64,000 bases of DNA from Kangiella sediminilitoris. Lineage in GTDB: Bacteria; Pseudomonadota; Gammaproteobacteria; Enterobacterales; Kangiellaceae. The stretch covers positions 2,232,001 to 2,296,000 of the forward strand of contig NZ_CP012418.1 of the NCBI RefSeq assembly GCF_001708405.1. Reading direction: 5' to 3'. The position numbers and the translations under genes were made by a program. The notes below the pieces were generated by a model, which saw nothing but the letters and a program-made list of their open reading frames with translations, did not search any database and had not been told where the DNA came from. Of the stretch, positions 19,944 through 29,428 are shown in pieces. Every line of letters begins with the position of its first letter. Positions within the stretch are counted from its first letter, which is position 1.

Positions 19944-20858
19944 TTAATCTTGTTTAACCAGGCGACGAGGAGCTACCTTGCCATCGTCATCAATACAACC
20001 AATGCCCAAAAAGCCCTCAGGGCTTTCTAGAATAAATACTTCACTATCAGGCACGCCACTCATCTGAACCGACTGCCCTAAACGAATATAGTAAGCCTGC
20101 TCATCATCTAAAGTAATCAATGGGATATGCTGCAATGCCTCTTCAAGCGGTATAAGCAACTCGTCCATTGCTAACTTTTCATCCGCTTCCTTCATCGCTT
20201 CCAATGTTGTCATTTCAACGCAATCTGAAAGCTCAAGATGGCTTACGGCCGTGCGACACAGCTCTTGGACATGAGCTCCACAACCTAACTCATCCCCAAT
20301 ATCTTCGACCAGATTTCTGATATAAGTTCCCTTGGAGCAGTGCACGTCCAGCTCAAAAGTATCACCACCGAATGCTAAAAGATCAATGGAGTAAATGGTT
20401 ACTTCTCGTGCATCCCTTTCTACTTCAATACCTTCTCTTGCCAGCTTGTATAACGGAACTCCATCTTTTTTTAAGGCGGAATACATCGATGGAACCTGGC
20501 TTATAGTACCGACAAATTGTTGCATTACTTTGACAAACTGATCTTTTGTTACATCAACCGGCTTTTCTTCAACAACCTCACCTTCACGATCGGAGGTAGT
20601 TGTCTTTTGTCCCAGCTTTCCCACCACACGGTACTTTTTATCCGCGTTAAGTAAAAACTGTGAAAACTTAGTTGCCTCTCCAAAACAGATTGGTAATACA
20701 CCTGTTGCAATAGGGTCTAGCGCACCTGTATGTCCAGCTTTCTGTGCAAAATAAAGGTATTTTACCTGCTGCAGCGCTTTATTGGATGTCATATCCATCG
20801 GCTTATCAAGCAATAAAATACCCGTAATATCACGACCGCGTTTCCGACGTCTTGCCAT
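19944..20858 (-). CDS. truB: tRNA pseudouridine-55 synthase
   Basis: TruB forms pseudouridine 55 in the T-loop of tRNAs. The catalytic Asp is in GHTGALDPIATG. LLLDKPMDMTSN and the RNA-binding CSKGTYIRNLVEDIG are also present. The 304 residues and C-terminal PUA-like part match the family. It lies 26 bp after rbfA, in the standard order infB-rbfA-truB. Confidence 0.98.
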   Translation of the reverse strand: MARRRKRGRDITGILLLDKPMDMTSNKALQQVKYLYFAQKAGHTGALDPIATGVLPICFGEATKFSQFLLNADKKYRVVGKLGQKTTTSDREGEVVEEKPVDVTKDQFVKVMQQFVGTISQVPSMYSALKKDGVPLYKLAREGIEVERDAREVTIYSIDLLAFGGDTFELDVHCSKGTYIRNLVEDIGDELGCGAHVQELCRTAVSHLELSDCVEMTTLEAMKEADEKLAMDELLIPLEEALQHIPLITLDDEQAYYIRLGQSVQMSGVPDSEVFILESPEGFLGIGCIDDDGKVAPRRLVKQD

Positions 20859-20884
20859 TTTCTTGCTCCGGGAATAAGGTCTAA

Positions 20885-21253
20885 CTAGGAGTTGTTCTTT
20901 TTATCTGCAGACACAGCTTCATCAATCAAAGAGGACATACGCTGCCCTTCCTGAATTGATTTATCATAAAAAAAACGTAAAGAAGGGACACTACGCATAC
21001 GAATCTCTTTCGCTAACTGCGAGCGTAAGAAGCCAGCAGCACCACGGACTACCTCCAAGGCTTCGTCGATTTCTTCCTGCTCATCTTTACCTAAGAACGT
21101 CATAAAGACTTTAGCATTTTGCAAATCACTGGAGACCTCAACAGCAGACACCGTGGCTAAGCCGAGTCTTGGATCTTTCATTTCACGCTGAAAGATCAGA
21201 GCCAGCTCACGCTGGATCTGATCGGCAACTCTACTCGCTCTTGCTTGGGACAT
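20885..21253 (-). CDS. rbfA: Ribosome-binding factor A
   Basis: RbfA is a small KH-like protein that binds 30S precursors and is needed for 16S rRNA processing and cold adaptation. The 122 residues contain RVADQIQRELALIFQREMKDPRLG and VRGAAGFLRSQLAKEIRMR as separate conserved blocks. It lies between infB (25 bp upstream) and truB. Confidence 0.97.
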   Translation of the reverse strand: MSQARASRVADQIQRELALIFQREMKDPRLGLATVSAVEVSSDLQNAKVFMTFLGKDEQEEIDEALEVVRGAAGFLRSQLAKEIRMRSVPSLRFFYDKSIQEGQRMSSLIDEAVSADKKNNS

Positions 21254-21278
21254 ATCTATCTCAATGTATCGTTAAGTA

Positions 21279-23918
21279 TTACAGTGTACGTTTCACTTCA
21301 ATAATTTCGAAAACCTCGATCTGATCACCAGGTTTTACGTCATTGTAGTTTTTCACGCCAATACCACATTCCATATCTTTACGTACTTCATTCACGTCGT
21401 CTTTATAGCGGCGTAGTGACTCTAGTTCACCTTCGTAAATAACCACATTATCTCGTAGTACACGGATTGGGTTGTGACGTTTGACCACACCTTCGACAAC
21501 CATACAGCCCGCAATAGCTCCTAGCTTAGGTGATTTGAAGACATCACGAACCTCGGCCAAACCGATAATTTCCTGACGTGACTCTGGAGACAGCATGCCA
21601 CCTAGAGCAGCTTTAACATCTTCAATCGCTTCGTAAATTACGCTGTAATAACGAATCTCAACAGCTTCTTTCTCGGCAACTTTTCTAGCCGTACCATCGG
21701 CACGAACGTTAAAGCCAATAATGACAGCACTTGATGCAGCAGCAAGGGTTACGTCGGTTTCTTTAATACCACCAACACCACTTGAAATTACTCTTACTTC
21801 AACTTCATCTGTGGCTAAATCTGTTAGTGATTTGCTTAGCGCTTCTACCGAACCCTGTACATCAGCCTTGATGATAACGTTAAGCTGTTTAGTTTCTTCA
21901 TCGCTGCCCATATTCGCGAACATGTTTTCCAGCTTTGCCTTCTGCTGGCGTGCCTGGAATTCTTCACGCTGTTTAGTCTCGCGTCGTTCTGCAATATCTC
22001 TCGCTGTGCGCTCGTCTGCTACGACAGCGGCCTCGTCACCTGCAACCGGTACACCAGATAAACCCAGAACTTCCACTGGTATAGATGGGCCAGCTGATTC
22101 AATGTTTTGACCGTTCTCATCTAGCAAGGCACGGACTCGACCGTAATGGGTACCAGCAAGTAAGATGTCACCTTTATTAAGCTGACCTTTTTGAACAAGA
22201 ACCGATGCCACAGCACCGCGACCTTTATCCAAGCGCGCTTCAATCACAAATCCTTTAGCTGCACCTTCATCTACCGCTTTAAGTTCCAGTAGTTCTGACT
22301 GCAGTAGAATGGATTCTAATAGATTATCGACACCTTCTCCTGACTTTGCAGAAACATTCACAAACTGCACGTCACCACCCCAATCTTCAGGGATAACATC
22401 ATGCTGTGACAATTCGTTCTTAACTCGGTCAGGATCTGCCTCTGGCTTATCCATTTTGTTGACAGCAACAATCATTGGTACGCCTGCGGCTTTAGCATGC
22501 TGAACCGCTTCAATCGTTTGCGGCATAACACCATCGTCTGCAGCAACAATAAGAATAACAATGTCAGTAACTTCGGCACCACGTGCACGCATTGAGGTGA
22601 ATGCAGCGTGACCCGGGGTATCAAGGAAAGTTACCATGCCACGATCTGTTTCCACGTGATAAGCACCAATGTGCTGAGTAATTCCGCCAGCCTCGCCTGT
22701 TGCTACATGACTTGCTCTAATGTAATCCAGCAAGGATGTCTTACCGTGGTCAACGTGGCCCATAATGGTGACCACTGGAGCTCGTGGTTTACCCTCACCC
22801 TCTTCAGCCATTGCTTCCGATAGTGCGGCTTCTTCCATCGCATTTTCATTAACCAATACTGGGTTATGTCCCATCTCTTCAACGATCAGACTTGCCGTTT
22901 CCTGATCAATTGACTGGTTAACAGTTGCCATAACACCAACTTTCATCATTGCTTTCATTAGCTCAGGAGCTTTCACCGCCATTGCTTTTGCCAGTTCCCC
23001 AACGGTAATCGCTTCAGGAATCTGTACATCATGAATAATGGTGTCTGTAGGCTTCTTAAAGCCATGTTTTTTCATATTATCTGGTGCCTGATACACTTTC
23101 TTTTTGGATGCAGCTCCACGCTTATTCTTTTCTTCAAAAGCTTTTGCTACCAAATCTGCATCACTGGTTTTCTTTTTACCCTTTTTCTTTTTTCTTCTTT
23201 TATTAGGGCCTGACTTTTCTTCGAAATCACGAATCGACATCGGCTTAGCAGGCTTATTAGGATCGGCTTTAACTACTTTCTCTTCAGTTTCTTGCTTTTC
23301 CTCTAACTGCTTTTCAATCTTCTTCTTAACCTTGTCAGATGATTTCTTTTCATCTTTCGCTTTAGCCTTGCCTTTATCTTTATCCTGCTTAGGCTCTTTC
23401 GATTTACTTTTAACTTCTTCTTCAGCTTTACGCTTGGCTTCTTCCGCTTTACGCTTGGCTTCTTCTTCGGCTTTACGCTTGGCTTCTTCTTCCGCCTGAC
23501 GCTTAGCTTCTTCTTCCGCCTGACGCTTGGCTTCTTCTTCCGCCTGACGTTTAGCTTCTTCTTCCGCTTTACGCTCAGCTTCTTCTTCCGCTGCAAGCTT
23601 CTGTAAATCTTCACTAGAGCGCTTCACATAGGTGCGCTTCTTTTTTACCGCAACCTGCACGGATTTTTTCTTGCCCTCAGAACTAGTCACGCTAAGCGTG
23701 CTTTTCTTAGTACGACTTAATGTGATTTTTTTAGGGCCAGTAGACTCTTCCCCACCATGGGACTTTTGTAAATAGGATAGTAGTGACTTTTTCTGATCTT
23801 CAGAAATCACTTCATCTGCATTTTTTATTTTTGAGCCAGCCGCCTCTAACTGCTCCAGTAGCTTTTCTACTGGAGTATTCAAGGTTTCGGCAAATTGTTT
23901 TACTGTAGTATCTGACAT
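21279..23918 (-). CDS. infB: Translation initiation factor IF-2
   Basis: IF-2 is the GTPase that brings initiator fMet-tRNA to the 30S subunit and promotes subunit joining. The N-terminal IF2_N domain covers residues 1-52. A long Lys/Glu/Ala-rich linker with a tandem octapeptide repeat follows (residues 114-169), then a second IF2_N-like part near residue 300. The G domain starts with [12 protein letters not shown] near residue 385, and domains II-IV follow to residue 879. The ATG at 23918 follows nusA by 17 bp. Internal starts, which yield shorter IF-2 forms in E. coli, were not resolved here. Confidence 0.98.
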   Translation of the reverse strand: MSDTTVKQFAETLNTPVEKLLEQLEAAGSKIKNADEVISEDQKKSLLSYLQKSHGGEESTGPKKITLSRTKKSTLSVTSSEGKKKSVQVAVKKKRTYVKRSSEDLQKLAAEEEAERKAEEEAKRQAEEEAKRQAEEEAKRQAEEEAKRKAEEEAKRKAEEAKRKAEEEVKSKSKEPKQDKDKGKAKAKDEKKSSDKVKKKIEKQLEEKQETEEKVVKADPNKPAKPMSIRDFEEKSGPNKRRKKKKGKKKTSDADLVAKAFEEKNKRGAASKKKVYQAPDNMKKHGFKKPTDTIIHDVQIPEAITVGELAKAMAVKAPELMKAMMKVGVMATVNQSIDQETASLIVEEMGHNPVLVNENAMEEAALSEAMAEEGEGKPRAPVVTIMGHVDHGKTSLLDYIRASHVATGEAGGITQHIGAYHVETDRGMVTFLDTPGHAAFTSMRARGAEVTDIVILIVAADDGVMPQTIEAVQHAKAAGVPMIVAVNKMDKPEADPDRVKNELSQHDVIPEDWGGDVQFVNVSAKSGEGVDNLLESILLQSELLELKAVDEGAAKGFVIEARLDKGRGAVASVLVQKGQLNKGDILLAGTHYGRVRALLDENGQNIESAGPSIPVEVLGLSGVPVAGDEAAVVADERTARDIAERRETKQREEFQARQQKAKLENMFANMGSDEETKQLNVIIKADVQGSVEALSKSLTDLATDEVEVRVISSGVGGIKETDVTLAAASSAVIIGFNVRADGTARKVAEKEAVEIRYYSVIYEAIEDVKAALGGMLSPESRQEIIGLAEVRDVFKSPKLGAIAGCMVVEGVVKRHNPIRVLRDNVVIYEGELESLRRYKDDVNEVRKDMECGIGVKNYNDVKPGDQIEVFEIIEVKRTL
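23412..23579 (-). repeat. 24-bp tandem repeat coding an octapeptide in infB
   Basis: Seven tandem copies of about 24 bp encode A-K-R-(Q/K)-A-E-E-E with small changes; one copy is a residue short. The repeats form a charged, probably helical linker of IF-2. Near-identical copies suggest recent expansion and a likely site of length variation. Confidence 0.9.
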
Positions 23919-23935
23919 TTAGTCTCCCCGCTAGG

Positions 23936-25429
23936 TTATTCTTGCTCCTCGAACCAAGGAGCACGCGCGGTCATAATTAATTGAGCTGCACGCTCTGCAT
24001 CCAGTTCTTCGATATCTATCAAATCATCCACTGACTGCTCTGCTAAATCTTCCATAGTTATAACACCACGGCTAGCTAAAACATAAGCCAGATGGCGGTC
24101 CATACCGTCCATATTTAACAAATCATCTGCTGGTTCGTTTTTCTCTAACTTTTCTTCACTGGCAATTGCTTTAGTCAGCAAAATATCTTTTGCTCGTGAT
24201 TTTAAAGCATCAATTAAATCTTCATCAAAACCTTCAATCTCAAGCATTTCAGACTGTGGTACATACGCCACTTCTTCCAGTGTTGTGAAACCCTCTTGTA
24301 CCAAGATTTGAGACAAGTCTTCGTCAACGCCTAATTCGTCAATGAACAGCTTAATGATAGACTCTGTCTCAGACTGATTCTTTTCAGCAAACTCTTCTTC
24401 AGTCATGACATTCAGCTCCCAGCCTGTCAACTCGCTGGCAAGACGGATGTTCTGACCGTTTCGACCAATTGCCTGTGCCAACTGATCTTCGTCGACAGCA
24501 ATGTCCATACTGCGGTTATCTTCATCAACAACAATCGATGCGACTTCTGCAGGTGCCATAGCGTTAATGACAAACTGAGCCGGGTTATCATCGAATAACA
24601 CGATATCAATTCGCTCACCATTAAGCTCGCCTGTAACGGCCTGAACACGAGCGCCACGCATACCGACACAAGCGCCGACAGGGTCAATACGCTTGTCATT
24701 GGTTTTTACGGCAACTTTTGCGCGCGAACCAGGATCACGTGCTGCACCCTTAATTTCTATGATTTGTTCGCCAATCTCTGGTACTTCAATACGGAATAGT
24801 TCTTCCAGCATTTCAGGACGAGTACGACTAACAAACAGCTGAGGACCACGATTTTCATCTTTTATCGCATACAGCAGACCTCGGACACGGTCGCCAGCAC
24901 GAACCGTTTCACGTGGCATCATTTCGTCACGTTGAATTACGGCTTCAGCATTATTTCCTAAATCTAGGTAAATATAGTCACGAGTGATTTTCTTAACGAC
25001 GCCGGTAATTAATTCACCGACACGATCACGGAACGCCTCAACGGTTTTTGCACGCTCCGCTTCACGTACCTTTTGTACGATAACCTGCTTAGCTGTTTGA
25101 GCGGCAATTCGGCCGAACTCAATCGATTCAATCTGCTCTTCAACGTGGTCACCAAGCTGAGCATCAGGATCTTCATGCTGCGCAGCTGACAGTGTTGTTT
25201 CCGTTAACGGATCTTCGACGGCATCATCTTCAACCACGGTCCAGCGACGATAGGTATCGTACTCACCAGTCTCACGATCGATGTCAACACGCACATCAAT
25301 ATCTACACCATGCTTTTTCTTCGTAGCCGTTGCTAGCGCTGCTTCTAAAGCACCGAAAATAACTTCTGGCTTGACGTCCTTTTCATTAGAGACGGCCTCA
25401 ACCACTAACAAAATTTCTTTATTGCTCAT
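23936..25429 (-). CDS. nusA: Transcription termination/antitermination factor NusA
   Basis: NusA binds RNA polymerase and nascent RNA and affects pausing, termination and antitermination. The domain order is N-terminal RNAP-binding domain, S1 (about 130-200), KH1 and KH2 ([24 protein letters not shown]) and two acidic helix-hairpin repeats at the C-terminus. The two C-terminal repeats are the E. coli-type extension, and the 497 residues match (495 in E. coli). It is preceded by rimP and followed by infB. Confidence 0.98.
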   Translation of the reverse strand: MSNKEILLVVEAVSNEKDVKPEVIFGALEAALATATKKKHGVDIDVRVDIDRETGEYDTYRRWTVVEDDAVEDPLTETTLSAAQHEDPDAQLGDHVEEQIESIEFGRIAAQTAKQVIVQKVREAERAKTVEAFRDRVGELITGVVKKITRDYIYLDLGNNAEAVIQRDEMMPRETVRAGDRVRGLLYAIKDENRGPQLFVSRTRPEMLEELFRIEVPEIGEQIIEIKGAARDPGSRAKVAVKTNDKRIDPVGACVGMRGARVQAVTGELNGERIDIVLFDDNPAQFVINAMAPAEVASIVVDEDNRSMDIAVDEDQLAQAIGRNGQNIRLASELTGWELNVMTEEEFAEKNQSETESIIKLFIDELGVDEDLSQILVQEGFTTLEEVAYVPQSEMLEIEGFDEDLIDALKSRAKDILLTKAIASEEKLEKNEPADDLLNMDGMDRHLAYVLASRGVITMEDLAEQSVDDLIDIEELDAERAAQLIMTARAPWFEEQE

Positions 25430-25484
25430 ACGTGTTAACCTTCAATAAAACTCGCGATTACTTTTAACTTTAATCCCTTCGAGA

Positions 25485-25937
25485 TTAATACTTTGCGATC
25501 AACTGGGCTTTTTCAACCTGCTGTACATTAATATCGTGTGACTCACCGTCAACTAACAGACTGATCACGCCATTATTTACTTGCTCAATAGTGCCCTTAA
25601 ACTTACGTCGTCCATTCAGCGGTACTGATAAACGTAACTCAACTTCTTCCCCAAGATATTGGGCAAACTGCTGCTCTGTAAACAAGGGTCTATCCATACC
25701 AGGCGATGATATTTCCAAGTTGTAAAAACCATTGATAGGGTCTTCAACATCTAAAACACCACTAACCTGATGACTTACTTCAGCGCAATCATCCACAGAA
25801 ATACCGTCTTCATGTTCAATAAACACCCGTAAAATCGAATGCTTACCTTGTGACAAATACTCTAATCCCCAAAACTCAAAGCCTGCGGCTTCAACGGCTG
25901 GGCGAATAATTTGTTCCAGTTGTGACTGCTTACTCAT
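25485..25937 (-). CDS. rimP: Ribosome maturation factor RimP
   Basis: RimP binds 30S precursors and helps in maturation of the small subunit. The 150 residues include FEFWGLEYLSQGKHSILRVF, CAEVSHQVSGVLD and the conserved LEISSPGMDRPL. It heads the protein-coding part of the nusA-infB operon, behind a structured 284-bp leader that starts at the initiator tRNA. Confidence 0.97.
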   Translation of the reverse strand: MSKQSQLEQIIRPAVEAAGFEFWGLEYLSQGKHSILRVFIEHEDGISVDDCAEVSHQVSGVLDVEDPINGFYNLEISSPGMDRPLFTEQQFAQYLGEEVELRLSVPLNGRRKFKGTIEQVNNGVISLLVDGESHDINVQQVEKAQLIAKY

Positions 25938-25987
25938 TACGCTCTCTGCTTACTCTCTTTATTCGGCAAAACTCAAATGCCAAATAC

Positions 25988-26009
25988 AAAAAAAGGCCCA
26001 TATGGCCCC
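25988..26009 (-). terminator. Weak hairpin with T-run upstream of rimP
   Basis: On the minus strand GGCC-ATATG-GGCC (25995-26007) is followed by seven T. The stem is only 4 bp, so it is a weak terminator or an attenuator between the tRNA and rimP. Confidence 0.4.
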
Positions 26010-26133
26010 ATCATTTATCAAACTGTTGAGCACAAAGCTCAATCTTTATGACGGGCTAAAGGATATTAGCGATAAAGCTCAATATCCACTTTACCCAAAC
26101 AGGTTTATTGCAAACGCAAACAAACCTAGAAAC

Positions 26134-26162
26134 AATAAAGCCCCTATAAAAGGGGCCTTATT
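26134..26162 (-). terminator. Strong hairpin downstream of initiator tRNA
   Basis: An 11-bp stem (arms 26134-26144 and 26152-26162, one G-U pair on the minus strand) with a 7-base loop lies 60 bp after the tRNA. The following bases are TTGTTTC rather than a pure T-run. It probably ends or trims the tRNA transcript. Some read-through must reach rimP unless another promoter exists in the leader. Confidence 0.65.
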
Positions 26163-26221
26163 ATTATATTCATAATATGAAGTCAGTCAATTTATATACA
26201 GATGACTCACTTTCTTAAATT

Positions 26222-26298
<77 letters not shown>

Positions 26299-26394
26299 TC
26301 CATATAACTTATTAGAGTCTGGTATCACTAATAAGTTGCTCTAAGAGCCAAGTTGGCGTAGGAATTAACGAGCCCCTACATCAACGTGAAACGC

Positions 26395-26422
26395 ATTATA
26401 CTCACTTATAATGCTTTGACAA
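26395..26422 (-). promoter_or_regulatory. Strong sigma-70 promoter of the initiator tRNA
   Basis: On the minus strand TTGTCA (26417-26422, five of six) is followed after 16 bp by a perfect TATAAT (26395-26400). GCG directly after the -10 resembles the GC-rich discriminator of stringently controlled stable-RNA promoters. It is about 97 bp upstream of the mature tRNA. Confidence 0.85.
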
Positions 26423-26459
26423 GAGCTCTTTCAGAATAAATCCAATTAAATTTCACTAA

Positions 26460-27887
26460 TTAGAAATATTCAAACGCCTGCTGGCATAACTCCAATAGCT
26501 TAGTAGGGAATATACCCAGTGCAACCACGCTCAAACTTGTCAATCCCAGGCCCAATCGCAGTCCTCGAGCGGCTACAACCTTCTGCTCTGACTCAGGTTC
26601 ATCAAAGAATATAACCTTAACCACTTTCAGATAATACACCAGACCAATGATCGACATAACGGCACCTAAAACAGCCAACCACACAAAGCCAGAATTTAAT
26701 ACCGCCAGAAATACTTCAAGCTTTGCCCAGAAACCAACAAAGGGGGGAAGACCTGCCATAGAAAGGAACAGGAAGCTAATCAGTAAACCTCCCCAGGGGT
26801 TATTTCTGCCCAATCCTTTAAGTTGGTCGATATTTTTAACATCTTCAATCCCTTTGCCCAGGTAAATCAGGCAGCCAAAGCCGCCTAACGACATAATGGC
26901 GTAAATCAGAATATAAAAGAAAGAAGCACTAAACCCATCGGCAGTACCGCTTATAATTCCCAATAGGAAATAACCAATATGTGCTATCGCTGAATAGGCC
27001 AGTAACCTTTTGATATTATTCTGAATCAAGGCTACAACATTACCTATGAGCATAGATAAACAGGCGAGAATTATAAGCAATCCCTGCCAGTCAGCGATGA
27101 CACCAATAAACCCATAGCCCAGAACTCTAATGGCCAAACCAAATGCTGCTACTTTGGGTGCCGATGATAAAAAGGCGGTAGTAGAAGTTGGCGCACCATC
27201 ATAAACATCAGGTACCCACATTTGAAAAGGTACCGCACCAAACTTAAAGGCAATGGCAACCACTATAAAAACTAAACCAAACCGTAGGGTTAAACTTGCT
27301 TCATTCTGAGCGATATAAGCTGCAATATCAGACAAATGTATTTCCTGAGTTACCCCGTAGATCAGCGACATCCCGTAAAGTAAAAAGCCACTCGCTATTG
27401 CCCCCATAACAAAATACTTTACCGCCGCCTCTGCCGCCTCATATGAGTGTCGTTGCATGGCCACCATGGCGTATAGAGATAACGATAGCAATTCCAAGCC
27501 GAGATAAAGGGTCAGCATACTGCCGCCACTGACCAGCACCATCATCCCCAGCACGGCAAACAGGTGCAGCAGATAATATTCACCTCGTAAAATGCGACGG
27601 GGCAAAATGTATGGCCGGGCAAATAATAACGCCAGCATAGCCAGAATAATGACGCTTATTTTTATAATTCCAGCCATAGGATCCAGTACATAATGACGGT
27701 CATATAAATGATATTGTAGTTGCGGAAACTGCACCACACAGATAATTGCAGTGGCCAACAAAGCGAGCTGCGTCAGTCGATAAGTTAAATTTCTGTCGAG
27801 ATCTTTAGAGAAAACATCAACCAGTAAAATAATGCAGGATGCTGTCAGTAAAAACATCTCTGGAAGTAAGTGCATTAAATTATACAT
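26460..27887 (-). CDS. nuoN: NADH-quinone oxidoreductase subunit N
   Basis: NuoN is an antiporter-like proton-pumping subunit in the membrane arm of complex I. The 475 residues form about 14 membrane helices. The key Lys/His-bearing helices include FGAVPFQMWVPDVYDGAP and NNIKRLLAYSAIAHIGY. It is the last gene of the nuo operon, 2 bp after nuoM. No clear terminator follows before the tRNA promoter, so complex I transcripts may run into metY. Confidence 0.97.
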   Translation of the reverse strand: MYNLMHLLPEMFLLTASCIILLVDVFSKDLDRNLTYRLTQLALLATAIICVVQFPQLQYHLYDRHYVLDPMAGIIKISVIILAMLALLFARPYILPRRILRGEYYLLHLFAVLGMMVLVSGGSMLTLYLGLELLSLSLYAMVAMQRHSYEAAEAAVKYFVMGAIASGFLLYGMSLIYGVTQEIHLSDIAAYIAQNEASLTLRFGLVFIVVAIAFKFGAVPFQMWVPDVYDGAPTSTTAFLSSAPKVAAFGLAIRVLGYGFIGVIADWQGLLIILACLSMLIGNVVALIQNNIKRLLAYSAIAHIGYFLLGIISGTADGFSASFFYILIYAIMSLGGFGCLIYLGKGIEDVKNIDQLKGLGRNNPWGGLLISFLFLSMAGLPPFVGFWAKLEVFLAVLNSGFVWLAVLGAVMSIIGLVYYLKVVKVIFFDEPESEQKVVAARGLRLGLGLTSLSVVALGIFPTKLLELCQQAFEYF

Positions 27888-27889
27888 TT

Positions 27890-29401
27890 CTAACCTCCCA
27901 GCTTACTGCGTCCCGCAAAGTCCAGTAACTGTTCGATACTGGGCTGCATTACGCTGATTAAAAGTTGTGGATAGACGCCTAAGGCGATAATAAGTATTGC
28001 CAGGATGGCAAGGACACTTGTTTCTCGAAAATTAATATCATCCAGCCGAGCAATATTTTCACTGGCAGGCTTACCGAATATGACCCTTTTATAGAACCAG
28101 AGGCTATACGCTGCTCCCAAAACCAAAGTCAATCCGGCAAACAGTGCTATCCTCCAGTCGGCCTGGAAGGAAGAAATAATCACAAAGAATTCACCGACAA
28201 AGCCGGAGGTTCCAGGCAAACCGGCATTTGCCAAAATAAATAACATCAAAAAGGATGCGAATATAGGCATACTATTGACGACACCACCAAAATCACTGAT
28301 TTTCCTGGTATGAAGCCTGTCATATAGTACGCCGATAGAGAAGAATAATGCGCCCGAAATCAATCCGTGCGATACCATCTGTATCATTGCACCCTGCATT
28401 GCCATCGACTGCGTATCTGGTGCGGTTAGCTGCAAAATAACAAAACTTCCCAGAGTTACAAAGCCCATATGAGCAATGGATGAGTAGGCGATCAGCTTTT
28501 TCATGTCTTTTTGCGCCAAAGCAACAAAACCGATATAGACAATAGCCAGAAGCGATAAAATGATCAAAATGTCAGCAAAAGCTGCTGACGCATCCGGAGT
28601 AACAGGCAAGGTGAAACGCAGAAAGCCGTAGCCGCCCATTTTTAGCATAATTGCAGCCAGTATCACTGAACCGCCCGTAGGTGCTTCAACATGAGCATCT
28701 GGAAGCCACGTATGCACAGGAACCATCGGTATCTTGACCGCAAATGCGATTAGAAATGCCCAGAAAATCCAGTTTTGCTCAGTTGTTGATAAGGGCATTT
28801 CCCGCATTGCTTCAATTGCGAAACTGTCGGCCTCTCGCCCCATATAAATAAGCGCCACCAGCATAAATATGGAACCGAAAAAGGTATAGAGAAAAAACTT
28901 CAGGGTCGCATAAATCCGATTAGGACCACCCCAAATACCTATCATTAAAAACATGGGGATGAGCATCGCTTCCCAAAATACATAAAACAGTATGCTATCG
29001 AGCGAGGAAAACACACCGTTCATTGCACCAGTAAGTAGCAGCACAGCCGCGATAAACTGAGGTTTACGAAAACCAATGGATGCAGTTGAGCCAAAGATAA
29101 CAAGTAGATTAATCAAGCTTGTTAAAACAATCAGCGGGAGTGAGATACCATCAATTCCTAATGCATAGTCAATATTCAAAGAAGGGATCCAACGAGTTAC
29201 TTCAGTATATTGATAAGCTGCAGTTGTCCGATCAAACTCTATTAATACCCAACCACTTAATACAACAACCAGAAGTGAAATAAGGATTCCGATGCGAAAC
29301 GCCCAGGTCTGCATTTTGTCGCTTGGGCCAAGCAACACCAGAACCCCGCTGAGTAGCGGCAACCAGATGAGTAAACTTAAAACCGGTAATTGGTCTAACA
29401 T
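27890..29401 (-). CDS. nuoM: NADH-quinone oxidoreductase subunit M
   Basis: This is the second antiporter-like proton-channel subunit. The 503 residues contain the Glu in the LFYVFWEAMLIPMFLMIG region, the Lys in KIPMVPVHTWLPDAHVEAP, and KKLIAYSSIAHMGFV. It follows nuoL by 27 bp. Confidence 0.98.
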   Translation of the reverse strand: MLDQLPVLSLLIWLPLLSGVLVLLGPSDKMQTWAFRIGILISLLVVVLSGWVLIEFDRTTAAYQYTEVTRWIPSLNIDYALGIDGISLPLIVLTSLINLLVIFGSTASIGFRKPQFIAAVLLLTGAMNGVFSSLDSILFYVFWEAMLIPMFLMIGIWGGPNRIYATLKFFLYTFFGSIFMLVALIYMGREADSFAIEAMREMPLSTTEQNWIFWAFLIAFAVKIPMVPVHTWLPDAHVEAPTGGSVILAAIMLKMGGYGFLRFTLPVTPDASAAFADILIILSLLAIVYIGFVALAQKDMKKLIAYSSIAHMGFVTLGSFVILQLTAPDTQSMAMQGAMIQMVSHGLISGALFFSIGVLYDRLHTRKISDFGGVVNSMPIFASFLMLFILANAGLPGTSGFVGEFFVIISSFQADWRIALFAGLTLVLGAAYSLWFYKRVIFGKPASENIARLDDINFRETSVLAILAILIIALGVYPQLLISVMQPSIEQLLDFAGRSKLGG

Positions 29402-29428
29402 AAATTCTTATTATCCACGTCTAATACT

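Noticed and set aside
23303-23614. Lys/Arg-rich 103-codon frame within infB
   Set aside because: It is a shifted-frame shadow of the infB tandem repeat.
26395-26422. This promoter as part of the nuo operon end
   Set aside because: It points toward the initiator tRNA and lies after the nuoN stop; its GCG discriminator fits a stable-RNA promoter.
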